From: CAYSYY01 sp964576115 [NCBI: uncultured Gemmatimonadota bacterium]
GTDB taxonomy: Bacteria; Blakebacterota; Blakebacteria; Blakebacterales
DNA length: 64,000 nt
Reading direction: 5' to 3'
Assembly: GCA_964576115.1 (NCBI GenBank)
Contig: CAZNUA010000002.1
Span: 1 to 64,000 of the forward strand
Translations under genes and position numbers: made by a program
The notes under the pieces: generated by a model
The model's input: the letters and a program-made list of their open reading frames with translations, nothing else
Told to the model about the DNA's origin: nothing
The model's database searches: none
Shown here: positions 1-8,127 of the stretch, one piece after another
Numbering within the stretch: the stretch's first letter is position 1
How the letters are laid out: each line of letters begins with the position of its first letter

Positions 1-1171
1 CCTCCCACAACTCATCCCAGTGCGTATCCCGGACGAAATCCAGGGCATACCAGTCGCTGGTATAGGCGAGCAGAGCGCCCTGTACGACGGCTGTCGAATC
101 GGGCAGGAACAGCGTCAGGCCATGAGCGTCGGTCCAGTCCGTTCCGTGGCATTCAGCAACGATCGATGCCTCCAGACATGACTGCATCAACCCGAGGGTA
201 TCCCTGACGGCGGGATCCTGTTCGACCAGGCGGAGCTGCCGGGCCAGATCCCAGAGATCGGCGAAGACCCCGTAGAAACGGGTGACATCCTGATAGACGG
301 CATCGATATGAGCTCTGAATGAATCAATCCGGCTCAGATACGCCAGACTCACGGCCTCGACCGCTTCGGCCAGAGCCGACAGCCGATCGGTCCGTACCGC
401 ACTCATCGTCATGCCGGTGACCGGGGTGGGTTCCCCGGCATGCTGACGAATCGAATCAATGATGAGTTCGCCCAGGTCGAGATTCGAAATCCCGGGATCG
501 GAGTGCAGGGTCCGGCAGATGTCCCCCATGGTTTCTGACCACAGGCTATACCCGCTGAGGTTCTCGCTGCCGATGTAGACCTCCGTACCCTGCCTGAGCT
601 CATAGGCCGCCTCGACCGATCCCATCAGACAGGGGGCACTGAAGAGAACCAGATCCACCCCCCCGACCGTCGCCAGCGACGTCCGGATTTCATCCATGGT
701 GAGATTGTCGTGTCCGTTGGTGTCATCCCAGCAGGTGCCCTGCCAGCCGCCGCCGTGATCGTAGAAGGCGAGAATGTATCTTTGAGCCGGATAATGCTCG
801 ACGGCGTACTGCAGGAAATCAGTCAGGGTGGCGGGATCACCCATGTTCACTTCACCCATCTCCTGCAATTTCAGGGGAAGGTGCTCGGAATCGATGTGCC
901 CGAGAACAGCCGGTCCGTCTTCGGCATCAGCGAGAACGAGAATGGCGACATCGTCCCCGGACCAGACCTCCCGGCCGAAATCCTCGAGCGGGTCGTAGGC
1001 ATTGAAGAAATCGGCGTCATCATAGAGCAGCAAGGTCCAGCTCCGGGACGGTCCCGGGGTCGAATCGGTCGGATTGTCCCGACCGCAGGCAGTGAGAACC
1101 AGCACGATCAGAGCGAACCGGACCAGACCCGTGCCGGCCGCATATCCGGCCCTGGTTCGGGGGGGCATCAT
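1..1171 (-). CDS. Clostripain-family (C11) cysteine peptidase lipoprotein, C-terminus cut by window edge
   Basis: I translated this by hand from the minus strand. The N-terminus has two adjacent Met codons, then a hydrophobic segment ending in a lipobox (LVLTAC), so the protein is probably exported and lipid-anchored. The clostripain signature is visible. An early strand reads WTLLLYDDADF. The catalytic His lies in YILAFYDHGGGW (about residue 139) and the catalytic Cys in DLVLFSAPCLMGSVE (about residue 181). C11 peptidases usually cleave after Arg or Lys and mature by self-cleavage. The gene starts three bases after the stop of the upstream lipoprotein gene, with GGAG just before the start, so the two are probably translationally coupled. 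The frame is open to base 1, so the C-terminus is missing. The family is well supported; the substrate is unknown. Confidence 0.85.
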   Translation of the reverse strand, partial: MMPPRTRAGYAAGTGLVRFALIVLVLTACGRDNPTDSTPGPSRSWTLLLYDDADFFNAYDPLEDFGREVWSGDDVAILVLADAEDGPAVLGHIDSEHLPLKLQEMGEVNMGDPATLTDFLQYAVEHYPAQRYILAFYDHGGGWQGTCWDDTNGHDNLTMDEIRTSLATVGGVDLVLFSAPCLMGSVEAAYELRQGTEVYIGSENLSGYSLWSETMGDICRTLHSDPGISNLDLGELIIDSIRQHAGEPTPVTGMTMSAVRTDRLSALAEAVEAVSLAYLSRIDSFRAHIDAVYQDVTRFYGVFADLWDLARQLRLVEQDPAVRDTLGLMQSCLEASIVAECHGTDWTDAHGLTLFLPDSTAVVQGALLAYTSDWYALDFVRDTHWDELWE

Positions 1172-1174
1172 CTC

Positions 1175-1810
1175 TCACTCCTCAACCGTCAGGGAGAGGT
1201 CGTCGAAATACACCGTTCCGCTCACCCCGCCGGGCATGATGAGATATATCCGCAGGCGGCAGACGTCTTCGGGCAACGGATCCGAGGTCACGGCATACAT
1301 CGTCCAGGCATGCCAGCCGGTGATCGTGTGTGTTCCCTGGGTGACGGCGCTTGCGACCGTCTCTCCCGCACTGTTATCTGCAAAGGCGTTGAGGTAGATG
1401 CCCTCGCCCGACACATTCTGCAACCGAACCGCAGCCGAGAAGTGCAGTTCCTTGCCTGTCAGAGAGCCCGTTTCGACGTCGATTTCCTGAGACCAGCAGG
1501 CAAAGGCGGTGGGATCGCCGATTCCCTCCCGCCTGATCATCAGGGCATGGGAAGAGGATTGATACTCCGCCTGCGTCCAATCCAGTTCGTATTCGTAGCG
1601 GGCGCTGAACGGATAGACGTACTGAGACCAGTAGGCCGGATGAAAAAAACCGCCCTCGACCTGGCCGTTCAGGAGCAACTCGATTGCTTCCGGTCCGGTT
1701 GTCTTACGCTCACAGGAGAGCAGGATCGGGAGAATCGTCAGCGAGATCGCGATGAAGACGGTTCTTGTCAGCACATCGGTTTTCACGTTCTGCTTCTCTA
1801 TCCGAGACAT
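1175..1810 (-). CDS. Secreted lipoprotein with a jelly-roll-like (carbohydrate-binding-like) domain
   Basis: The chosen start (residues MSRIEKQNVK) gives an N-terminus leading straight into a hydrophobic stretch and a lipobox LLSC near residue 31; a further upstream ATG would add 19 residues of no obvious role. After the lipobox the protein is about 180 residues of beta-rich sequence. It ends with TVYFDDLSLTVEE, which resembles the final strand (yfDDvsl) of CBM-like beta-sandwich domains. The gene sits just upstream of the clostripain-type lipoprotein and is coupled to it, so the two may act together on the cell surface. No enzyme motif is visible. The lipoprotein call is firm; ligand binding is inferred from the C-terminal strand pattern only. 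Confidence 0.7.
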   Translation of the reverse strand: MSRIEKQNVKTDVLTRTVFIAISLTILPILLSCERKTTGPEAIELLLNGQVEGGFFHPAYWSQYVYPFSARYEYELDWTQAEYQSSSHALMIRREGIGDPTAFACWSQEIDVETGSLTGKELHFSAAVRLQNVSGEGIYLNAFADNSAGETVASAVTQGTHTITGWHAWTMYAVTSDPLPEDVCRLRIYLIMPGGVSGTVYFDDLSLTVEE

Positions 1811-1929
1811 CGCCGGCAACCGCCCGACCCACCCTCGTGCACCCCGGGAATACCGATGACAGGACAAATGACCGGAGCCAACCGTTTATTGGAGGCGAGT
1901 CTTCACCGTCAGGACGAGATCCAGATGAT

Positions 1930-3117
1930 TCACTCCCCGTTGCTTTCAATTGGCCCTCCCGGCGCCCGGGCGGGGAGAAAGGCCAGGATCATACGTTTAT
2001 TCGACCGGATCCGGCGTCCCTTTCGCTCGATCAAGCCCATTGTACGGACCGTATTCACATCACGAGACAACGTCTTGGTGGTTTTCGAGGCATAATCCAT
2101 GGCCAGTCGAGCCGACAGTTCAGGAACGGCTGATATCGCTATCCACCCATCGTTCTCTGCGACTTCCGACAGTTCGAGAACGAGCCTGCGGCGGCGAAGC
2201 TGGGCCGGCGAACTTTTTCGGAACCTCTCGTAGACATAGTTCTTCCAGGTCGTTTCCCACTGCACGTCCCGGATGACCCGGAGTTGCTCCCGTAACTGAT
2301 CGACCAATCCCTGTACGGCATAGGCGATGAATGCGGAGATATCGCCGCCGGATCGGCCAGCCTGGTCAAGTTGGCGGTAATATTCCGTTCTGGTCTGATT
2401 GTAGAAGTTGCTCAGCAGATGGGCCGCCGGAGTGGGAAATCCAGCCCGAAGAAGATACTGGAATTCTATGAGTCTCGCCGTTCGTCCGTTCCCATCTCCG
2501 AAGGGATGAATCCACACGAAGTGCAGGTGAGCAGCTATCGCCACCAGGATGGAATACGCCATTCCCGACCGGTCGGGCAGATCCAGGGAGTTGAGCCACG
2601 CGCAGAACTTGTGGAGAAGAAACTCGCAATCTTCAGCCGGAGCACCGCGGTACCTGCCGACCATAACCGAGTGTTGCCGCACTTCTCCCGCAATGACATC
2701 CTCGGGAAGGGGGAGATCATGCAGAACGAGCCGGTTGAATTCCTGAATCCTCTCTCCTGTCAGCGAACTGTGCTCTCCCTGCACGATGTCCTGGGCGATC
2801 GTGTTGCAGGCAGCGACGATATTGTCGATCTCCCGGCCGAGGTACTGCCTGGACGGCGGCAGGTGCAGGCGGCCCTCGAGATGTTGGCGCACTTCTTCCT
2901 CGGTCAGGGTGTTGCCTTCAATCGCCGTTGTCGCGAGGACTCCTTTGGCGAGATACACGGCATGAAGTTCACGGGCCGAGTCGGGATCGAGAGGCACTCC
3001 GGCGATATGTTCGACTTTGGAAACCGCTTCACCGAGCAGAAGCCAGGTGTCATGATCCAGATCCTGCAGGTCCAGAGAGAATGTCAACCACGGATGTGTC
3101 GATTCGTATGTCCTCAT
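1930..3117 (-). CDS. Fic-domain protein (class II, N-terminal inhibitory helix)
   Basis: The Fic active-site loop is complete: HPFGDGNGRTAR with catalytic His204. Fic enzymes usually transfer AMP from ATP to Ser, Thr or Tyr of target proteins. An inhibitory-helix motif TTAIEGN lies at residues 63-69 (T-x-x-x-E-G) on the N-terminal side, the arrangement of class II Fic proteins; Glu67 would obstruct productive ATP binding. The length of 395 residues fits the common Fic/DUF4172-like proteins with a C-terminal winged-helix-like tail, and the basic tail here (residues 300-395) could bind DNA. The start has AGAGGA just upstream. The gene has its own promoter and two dyads in its leader, and no separate antitoxin gene is adjacent. 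The target is unknown. Confidence 0.9.
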   Translation of the reverse strand: MRTYESTHPWLTFSLDLQDLDHDTWLLLGEAVSKVEHIAGVPLDPDSARELHAVYLAKGVLATTAIEGNTLTEEEVRQHLEGRLHLPPSRQYLGREIDNIVAACNTIAQDIVQGEHSSLTGERIQEFNRLVLHDLPLPEDVIAGEVRQHSVMVGRYRGAPAEDCEFLLHKFCAWLNSLDLPDRSGMAYSILVAIAAHLHFVWIHPFGDGNGRTARLIEFQYLLRAGFPTPAAHLLSNFYNQTRTEYYRQLDQAGRSGGDISAFIAYAVQGLVDQLREQLRVIRDVQWETTWKNYVYERFRKSSPAQLRRRRLVLELSEVAENDGWIAISAVPELSARLAMDYASKTTKTLSRDVNTVRTMGLIERKGRRIRSNKRMILAFLPARAPGGPIESNGE

Positions 3118-3129
3118 GGTTGTCCTCTG

Positions 3130-3180
3130 TAATATACTGTAAATTAATGTGTTATGAGAAAAATTGGACTATTACTGTCC
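3130..3180. promoter_or_regulatory. Two dyads in the fic leader (candidate operators)
   Basis: Two imperfect palindromes lie between the predicted transcription start and the fic start codon. The first is TAATATACTGTAAATTA at 3130-3146 (arms match at 7 of 8 positions). The second is GGACTATTACTGTCC at 3166-3180 (arms GGAC/GTCC). Both contain TACTGT, and a third copy in the opposite orientation occurs at 3234-3239. Their position at and just after the predicted +1 suits repressor binding. The second half of Fic is basic and could autoregulate, but that is inference. Confidence 0.4.
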
Positions 3181-3192
3181 ACTTTGGCAACG

Positions 3193-3221
3193 ATTATACC
3201 CGGGCTCTCTCAAGATTGCAA
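3193..3221 (-). promoter_or_regulatory. Sigma70-type promoter of fic
   Basis: On the minus strand TTGCAA (3221-3216) is followed after exactly 17 bases by a perfect TATAAT (3198-3193). Transcription would start near 3186, giving a leader of about 70 bases before the fic start at 3117. This is one of the best promoter matches in the window and lies in a locally AT-rich stretch. Confidence 0.65.
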
Positions 3222-3285
3222 GGATACGTCCAGACAGTACCTCAGCCGTTCTCTGGTACACCGCCTCGACAACTCATCCCGGTTC

Positions 3286-4584
3286 TCACCCCGGCAGGCC
3301 GTTGCGGATCACCTCCTCCATGGCGTCGGCGAACATGTCGATCTCGCGCGGGGTGGTGTAGACGTTGGGGGTGATGCGCAGGGCCTGGATCGGATCGCGG
3401 CCGATGGCGATACAGTGGATCCGGTGGCGCGACCAGAGATGGCTGGCCAGGGCGCCGGGGGCGATTCCCTCGATGCCGACCGTGGCCACCCCGACCGACT
3501 CCTCGGGGTCGAGGTTGCAGCGGAAGTAAACGTTGTCGTACTGCCCCAGGCGCTCGGCCCAGCGCATCTTCAGGTAGTGCAGGCGGGCCGCTTTGCGCTC
3601 GGGGCCGAGGGCGTGATAGAAAACCAGGGCTTCGTTGATGGCGTTGATGCCGGCCGCCGGGTGGGTGCCGATTTCCTCGAACTTGCGGATGTTGGCCGAC
3701 TTGGGATCGCCGGCTGCGAAGAGCGGCCAGTGCTCGGCGATCCGGTCGCGTTTGACATACAGGAAGCCGGTCCCGATCGGGGCGGTGAGCCACTTGTGCA
3801 GGCTGGTGCCGTAGTAGTCGCAGTCGAGGTCGTCGATCCGGAAGACCAGGTGCGCGAAGGCGTGGGCGCCGTCGACCAGAACCGGTATCCCGCGGGCGTG
3901 GGCGATATCGCAGACCTCCCGGACCGGGTAGATCTGCCCCGTAATGTTCATGACATGGCAGAGCAGGATCGCCCGGGTGCGGGGGGTGATGTTCTTCTCG
4001 AATTCGGCGGCCAGCTCGAACCGGTTTCGCGGGGGGGTCGGGACGGGAAACTGGACCAGTTTGATGCCGTCTCGCAACTCGCGCTGGCGCCAGGTGGTGA
4101 TCATGCGCGGGTAGTCCTGGTCGGTCGTGAGGACCTCGTCGCCGGGTTCGAAGTCGATCCCGAACTGGGCGATCTCCATGGCCTCGCTGGCGTTGCGCGT
4201 AATGGCCATCTCTTCGGTGTCGCAGCCGGCCGTTGAAGCCAGCCGCCGCCGGACCATTTCTTTGCCCGGCCGCAGGTAGGACCACATCCAGAGCGAGGGG
4301 GTCATGTTCTGCACATCGAGGTAGCGCTTGAAGGCCTCGTGGACCACCCCCGGGCTGGGGCAGACCCCCCCGTTGTTCAGGTTGATGATGCTCCGATCGA
4401 TCTGGAAGGCCTGCTGGATCTGCCCCCAGTACAGTTCGTCGCGGGCCGCTTCCTGGACAGGGACGCCCTCCATGTCACGCGAGGCGGCCAGAATGCGCTC
4501 GAAGCCGCCGGCCCGCCAGGTGGCCGCCGCCGCGGCCGAGCCGATTGCGGTCCGGTTGAGGAATGTTCGTCGGGAAAGAGTCAT
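3286..4584 (-). CDS. Tat-exported class V aminotransferase-fold PLP enzyme (isopenicillin-N-epimerase-like)
   Basis: The N-terminus carries a twin-arginine signal (SRRTFL followed by an Ala-rich hydrophobic segment), so the folded, cofactor-loaded enzyme should be exported by Tat. The rest is a full-length class V fold. The cofactor-contacting Asp is in LVDGAHAF (Asp238) and the Schiff-base lysine is in GTSLHKWL (Lys264). The length of 432 residues is normal. Related proteins include isopenicillin N epimerase and cysteine-desulfurase-like enzymes; the exact reaction cannot be read from sequence. It is the last gene of a long minus-strand run, 22 bases after the unknown gene at 4607-4996. A 168-base gap with the fic promoter follows it. 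Confidence 0.85.
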   Translation of the reverse strand: MTLSRRTFLNRTAIGSAAAAATWRAGGFERILAASRDMEGVPVQEAARDELYWGQIQQAFQIDRSIINLNNGGVCPSPGVVHEAFKRYLDVQNMTPSLWMWSYLRPGKEMVRRRLASTAGCDTEEMAITRNASEAMEIAQFGIDFEPGDEVLTTDQDYPRMITTWRQRELRDGIKLVQFPVPTPPRNRFELAAEFEKNITPRTRAILLCHVMNITGQIYPVREVCDIAHARGIPVLVDGAHAFAHLVFRIDDLDCDYYGTSLHKWLTAPIGTGFLYVKRDRIAEHWPLFAAGDPKSANIRKFEEIGTHPAAGINAINEALVFYHALGPERKAARLHYLKMRWAERLGQYDNVYFRCNLDPEESVGVATVGIEGIAPGALASHLWSRHRIHCIAIGRDPIQALRITPNVYTTPREIDMFADAMEEVIRNGLPG

Positions 4585-4606
4585 GACTGCCTCCAGGGGT
4601 GGGGAT

Positions 4607-4996
4607 TCAACGGGGCAGGATGGTCCGGCTCAGGATCTCGATCTCGTTGGCCAGCCAGCCCGCCGTGGCCCGGGGATCCTCGACCAGACGCCGCACCGTG
4701 ATCGGGACCAGCAGACTGCCGATGAAGGTCTGCATCAGGGAGTGAATCAGGCGGCCCTCGTCGAGACCGGTGGCCAGCGTACCGGCGGCCCGTTCGAGGT
4801 GAGTGAGCAGTTCCTCGCGGTGCTCGAAGAAGATGACCGTGAGATGGTAGCGGAACGACGTCGTCAGCTCGCCGGTCTTGGTGTGGCACAGGTAGTAGGC
4901 CCGGGGCCCGGCCAGGGGCGCCGATTCCCGCAGAGCTTCCATGACCGTGTTGACACAGACTTTCTCGAAGTTGGCGGGATCGTAGATATCGGTCAT
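4607..4996 (-). CDS. Conserved-looking hypothetical protein, 129 residues
   Basis: I do not recognise this protein. It is soluble and mostly helical in character, with no signal peptide, membrane segment or metal motif. The central part (FFEHREELLTHLERA) resembles the helical C-terminal half of TetR-type regulators, but no helix-turn-helix precedes it. The gene lies six bases after the stop of the GHL10 gene and 22 bases before the aminotransferase, all on the minus strand, so it is probably co-transcribed. No good Shine-Dalgarno sequence is seen; translation may depend on the upstream gene. Codon use matches its neighbours, which supports a real gene. Confidence 0.6.
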   Translation of the reverse strand: MTDIYDPANFEKVCVNTVMEALRESAPLAGPRAYYLCHTKTGELTTSFRYHLTVIFFEHREELLTHLERAAGTLATGLDEGRLIHSLMQTFIGSLLVPITVRRLVEDPRATAGWLANEIEILSRTILPR

Positions 4997-5002
4997 GGCT
5001 GT

Positions 5003-6367
5003 TTATACTATCACGCCCAGGACCATCCGGAAAAGGCGGGCCAGAAGGTTCGCGAACCGGCCGATCGCGGCCGCCGACAGGGCGGTGTCGGACTCGGGCT
5101 CGACCGGTTCCCCGCCGGCCGCCGCCACGGCCGGTACCGGCCGCCGGAATGCCTGGCCGTGCAGGTTCTCGAAGAGGGTGTAGAGATCGGTGGACGATTC
5201 TCCCGCACTCAGCGTCAGGGCGTCGACGTTGGCCAGACTGAACAGGGCGTGCCCCCGCACTCCGGTCGCGACACTGTGGAAGATCTGTGCCGCCAGGGTT
5301 CCGGGATCGCCCGGCATCTCGTTGAGGTTGATGCCCGCCACCACTCCCTCGTGCGGGAGCACTTCCAGATAGCCCGTGAGCATGTCGAGGTATTCGGGCA
5401 GGGAGGGCGTATACATCATCGGAACGACGTAATCGAGGGCGCCCGACTCGAGCCAGCTCAATGGATCCTGGGCGAAAATGCTCACCGCCCGGTGGTAGTG
5501 ATTCACGATCGCCGCACTCAGGATCAGGCCGGGTCGCACGTCTCTGGCCCCGGCGGCGATGCGCTCGAGCATGCCGGTGATCTGTTTCGCCTGCCAGCCC
5601 ATATAGGTGTCGAGCGTGGCGCTTTCCTGCAGGAAGCGGCCGCGGCTGACGGCATCGTAGCTGTAATCGTGATCGGGCAGACGGATGTAATCGAAGTGAA
5701 TGCCGTCAACCGGATAGCGGGAGACGATGTCGAGCACCACCGCCTGCAGGTGAGCCTGCACCGCGGGATTGCCCGGGGCGGCCAGAACATATCCGAAACG
5801 GTTTCCCAACCGCAGGGTCTGACCCGCACGGTTGGCCATGATCCACTCGGGATGGGTCCGGAAGATGTGTTCGGGCTCGCTCGGCGGGGGCGGGGAGGAA
5901 CCGTTCCACATGGTGAAGGTGTTGATCCAGGCGTGCAGGCGCAGGCCGCGGGTATGGGCTTCGGTCACGGCCACGGCAAGCGGATCCCAGCCCGGATCGC
6001 GCCCGAGGGTGCCGGTCAGTTCGGCTCCCCATGGTTCGAGGTTCGAACGATAAAAGGCATCGGCGCGACCCCGGACCTGAAAGTAGACGTCGGTGATACC
6101 GTAGCCGGCGGCACGGGAGAGCAGAGCGGCCACATCTTCGGCCGAACGGTACTCCCACCGGGTGACCCAGAGACCGCGCACGACCGAGGCGTCCCGCACG
6201 CCCACGTACTCCCCGGCGCTCTCCTCCGGCTGCATCCCCTCCGAAACGGACGCCGGAGTCTGGGCCTGCAGGCAGGTCGCTCCTGCAAAGCCGGCGATGA
6301 AAAGGGCCAGGGTGATAGCGGGAGAGAGGGCGCGGGGCACGGCAAACCTGTACCGTCGGGCGCTCAC
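5003..6367 (-). CDS. Secreted GHL10/DUF187-family glycoside-hydrolase-like protein
   Basis: The start is a GTG overlapping the dtd stop (GTGA). A signal peptide runs to about residue 36 (ending CLQAQ). The body is a TIM-barrel of the GHL10 family (YngK-like). It opens with VRGLWVTRWEY, then YFQVRGRADAFY, then LHAWINTF, with later strands containing DGIHFDYIRLP and YVVPMMYTP. Members of this family are thought to act on cell-wall or exopolysaccharide glycans, but few are characterised. The C-terminal 20 residues are hydrophobic and could be a membrane tail. The length of 454 residues fits the family. It lies in the same minus-strand run as dtd and the histidine kinase. Confidence 0.85.
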   Translation of the reverse strand: MSARRYRFAVPRALSPAITLALFIAGFAGATCLQAQTPASVSEGMQPEESAGEYVGVRDASVVRGLWVTRWEYRSAEDVAALLSRAAGYGITDVYFQVRGRADAFYRSNLEPWGAELTGTLGRDPGWDPLAVAVTEAHTRGLRLHAWINTFTMWNGSSPPPPSEPEHIFRTHPEWIMANRAGQTLRLGNRFGYVLAAPGNPAVQAHLQAVVLDIVSRYPVDGIHFDYIRLPDHDYSYDAVSRGRFLQESATLDTYMGWQAKQITGMLERIAAGARDVRPGLILSAAIVNHYHRAVSIFAQDPLSWLESGALDYVVPMMYTPSLPEYLDMLTGYLEVLPHEGVVAGINLNEMPGDPGTLAAQIFHSVATGVRGHALFSLANVDALTLSAGESSTDLYTLFENLHGQAFRRPVPAVAAAGGEPVEPESDTALSAAAIGRFANLLARLFRMVLGVIV

Positions 6368-6825
6368 GGCGACTCCACCATCAGGGTGACGGGACCGTCG
6401 TTGACCAGCCGCACCTGCATCCGGGCTCCGAACCGCCCCTCGGCCACATCGACGCCGAGCCCGGTCAGGATCCGGACGAAAACGGCCAGAAGCCGTTCGG
6501 CCGTCTCCGGATCGGCCGCCGCCCCCCAGGAGGGGCGACGGCCTTTGCGGGGATCGCCGTAGAGGGTGAATTGCGAGACCACCAGGGCTCTGCCGCCGGT
6601 GTCGATCAGGGAGAGTTCGAGGTGTCCTTCAGCATCGTCGAAGAGCCGCAGGCCGGCACATTTCTCGGCCAGCCAGCGCGCCGCACGTTCGTCGTCGCCG
6701 CGTCCGATCCCGAGCAGGATCAGCAGCCCCGGTCCGATCCGGCCGACGATCTCGGAACCGACGCTGACCTCGGCTTCGCTGACCCGCTGCAGCAGAGCTC
6801 TCACCCCGATGCCTCTCCTCGTCAC
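6364..6825 (-). CDS. dtd: D-aminoacyl-tRNA deacylase
   Basis: This enzyme removes D-amino acids (and Gly from mischarged tRNA-Ala) from tRNA. The two active-site signatures are present: SQFTLYGD in the middle and NDGPVTLMVESP at the C-terminus (family pattern NxGPVT). The length of 153 residues is close to the usual 145-150. The annotated Met adds seven residues before the usual family start; an internal GTG (VRALLQRV) is an alternative. It starts nine bases after the histidine kinase gene and its stop overlaps the GTG of the GHL10 gene. Clustering with serS and nadD gives a housekeeping block. Confidence 0.93.
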   Translation of the reverse strand: MTRRGIGVRALLQRVSEAEVSVGSEIVGRIGPGLLILLGIGRGDDERAARWLAEKCAGLRLFDDAEGHLELSLIDTGGRALVVSQFTLYGDPRKGRRPSWGAAADPETAERLLAVFVRILTGLGVDVAEGRFGARMQVRLVNDGPVTLMVESP

Positions 6826-6834
6826 GCAGTGGGC

Positions 6835-8127
6835 TCAGGCGGCGGGCAGGATGACCTCGAACAGGCTTCCCTCGCCCGGCCGGCTCCGGGCCAGCCGTAA
6901 CCGCCCGCCGTATCCCTCCACCAGACGGCGGGCCAGAGCCAATCCGAGACCCCATCCCCGGCGCCGGGTAGTATAACCGGGTTGGAAGATGCGGCGCGCA
7001 TCCGACGCTGCGATACCGCGACCGGTGTCCTCGACCCCGAGCAGTACACTGCGCCCGTCGGGTGAGGAACGCAGGGTAACGGTGATCGTGCCCTCCCCCG
7101 CCAGAGCGTCCAGGGCGTTGCGGAGCAGGTTCTCGACGACCCACTCCAGCAGTTCGGCGCTGCCCCGAACCGGCGGGATCGCCTGGTAATCCTCGACGAA
7201 GTCCACCCGTCGCTCGCGCTGCGGTGCCCGTGCGCGCAGGTAGGCCACGCTGCGGGCGGCCACCGCAGCCAGGTCGACTTCCTCCTCGCCGGCCGGACCG
7301 CCGATGCGGCCGAAACGGTTGACCACCCGGCTCAGGCGCTCGACATCGGCCTCCATTGCCGCTGCGATTTCCGCCGGGTCGAGCCCGGTTCCGTTCTCTG
7401 CGGCGGCCGCAGCTTCGGTCTCGATACCGGTCACACCCGCTAAGGCCGAAGAGGGGGCGGCGTCCCCAGGGGGCTCGACACCTGTCCCGAGCCTCTCGGT
7501 CAACAGAGTCATCCATCCCTTCAGGCTGGAGAGGGGGGTGCCGAACTGGTGGGCGCTCTCCCGGGCGATACCGACCCAGAGCAGACTGCGCTGCCGCTCC
7601 AGACCGGCCCGCAGGGCCCACCAGATGAGTCCGAAGACGACCGCCAGCAGGCCGAGCAGGATCCAGGGCAGCAGGCGCAGACGCCGTACCGCCGGGGGAT
7701 CGCCGTAGTGGAAGATCTGCACCGCCCCCGGCACCTCGAGCACGATCGGCTCGAACTGCCGGTCGAAGGTGCGGGCCCGTTCCGCCGCCCGGGTCCGGGC
7801 GGCTGTCGAGCCGGTGTCGGCTTCGTCCCTCGGGCGCCAGGATAGCGGCTGGCCGGTGGTATCGGTCACCACGTAGGGGAAGTCGTAACGGGCGATGAGC
7901 CGGCTCACGGCCTCGTCGAGCCGGCTGCTCACGGCCGAGGTGTCGGTGGCCACCGCGCTGATGAGTTCGGCGTATGAGCGGGTGAAGCGCCGCAGATCGT
8001 CGCGCAGGCGTTCGACCTGACGGTTGGTGTGCACGATGCTTCCCGTGGCCGCGGCCGCCGCGATGAGCAGGGCGAGCACCTGCAGCCAGAAACTCTTCCC
8101 CCGGCCGGCCCGCCTATCGGGCGCCAT
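6835..8127 (-). CDS. Membrane sensor histidine kinase (orphan)
   Basis: Transmembrane helices lie at about 13-33 and 152-172, with a 118-residue extracytoplasmic sensor region between them. The H-box is ARESAHQFGTPLSSL, phospho-acceptor His193, a variant of the usual SHELRTPL type. The ATP-binding domain has its N-box (ENLLRNALDAL), G1 box (DTGRGI) and glycine-rich G2 box (RRGWGLGLAL). There is no HAMP or PAS domain. The start lies inside the 3' end of serS (14-base overlap) and dtd follows nine bases later, so it is embedded in a tRNA-related operon with no response regulator. The signal is unknown. The only stand-alone receiver in the window is 50 kb away. Confidence 0.88.
   Translation of the reverse strand: MAPDRRAGRGKSFWLQVLALLIAAAAATGSIVHTNRQVERLRDDLRRFTRSYAELISAVATDTSAVSSRLDEAVSRLIARYDFPYVVTDTTGQPLSWRPRDEADTGSTAARTRAAERARTFDRQFEPIVLEVPGAVQIFHYGDPPAVRRLRLLPWILLGLLAVVFGLIWWALRAGLERQRSLLWVGIARESAHQFGTPLSSLKGWMTLLTERLGTGVEPPGDAAPSSALAGVTGIETEAAAAAENGTGLDPAEIAAAMEADVERLSRVVNRFGRIGGPAGEEEVDLAAVAARSVAYLRARAPQRERRVDFVEDYQAIPPVRGSAELLEWVVENLLRNALDALAGEGTITVTLRSSPDGRSVLLGVEDTGRGIAASDARRIFQPGYTTRRRGWGLGLALARRLVEGYGGRLRLARSRPGEGSLFEVILPAA

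Noticed and set aside
710-2095. Long plus-strand open frame (461 residues) opposite the first lipoproteins
   Set aside because: It is antisense to frames with a lipobox, the clostripain His/Cys motifs and proper ribosome sites, and its sequence lacks any recognisable domain.
4328-6562. Plus-strand open frame of about 744 residues opposite the aminotransferase, GHL10 and dtd genes
   Set aside because: It crosses three genes with strong motifs on the other strand.
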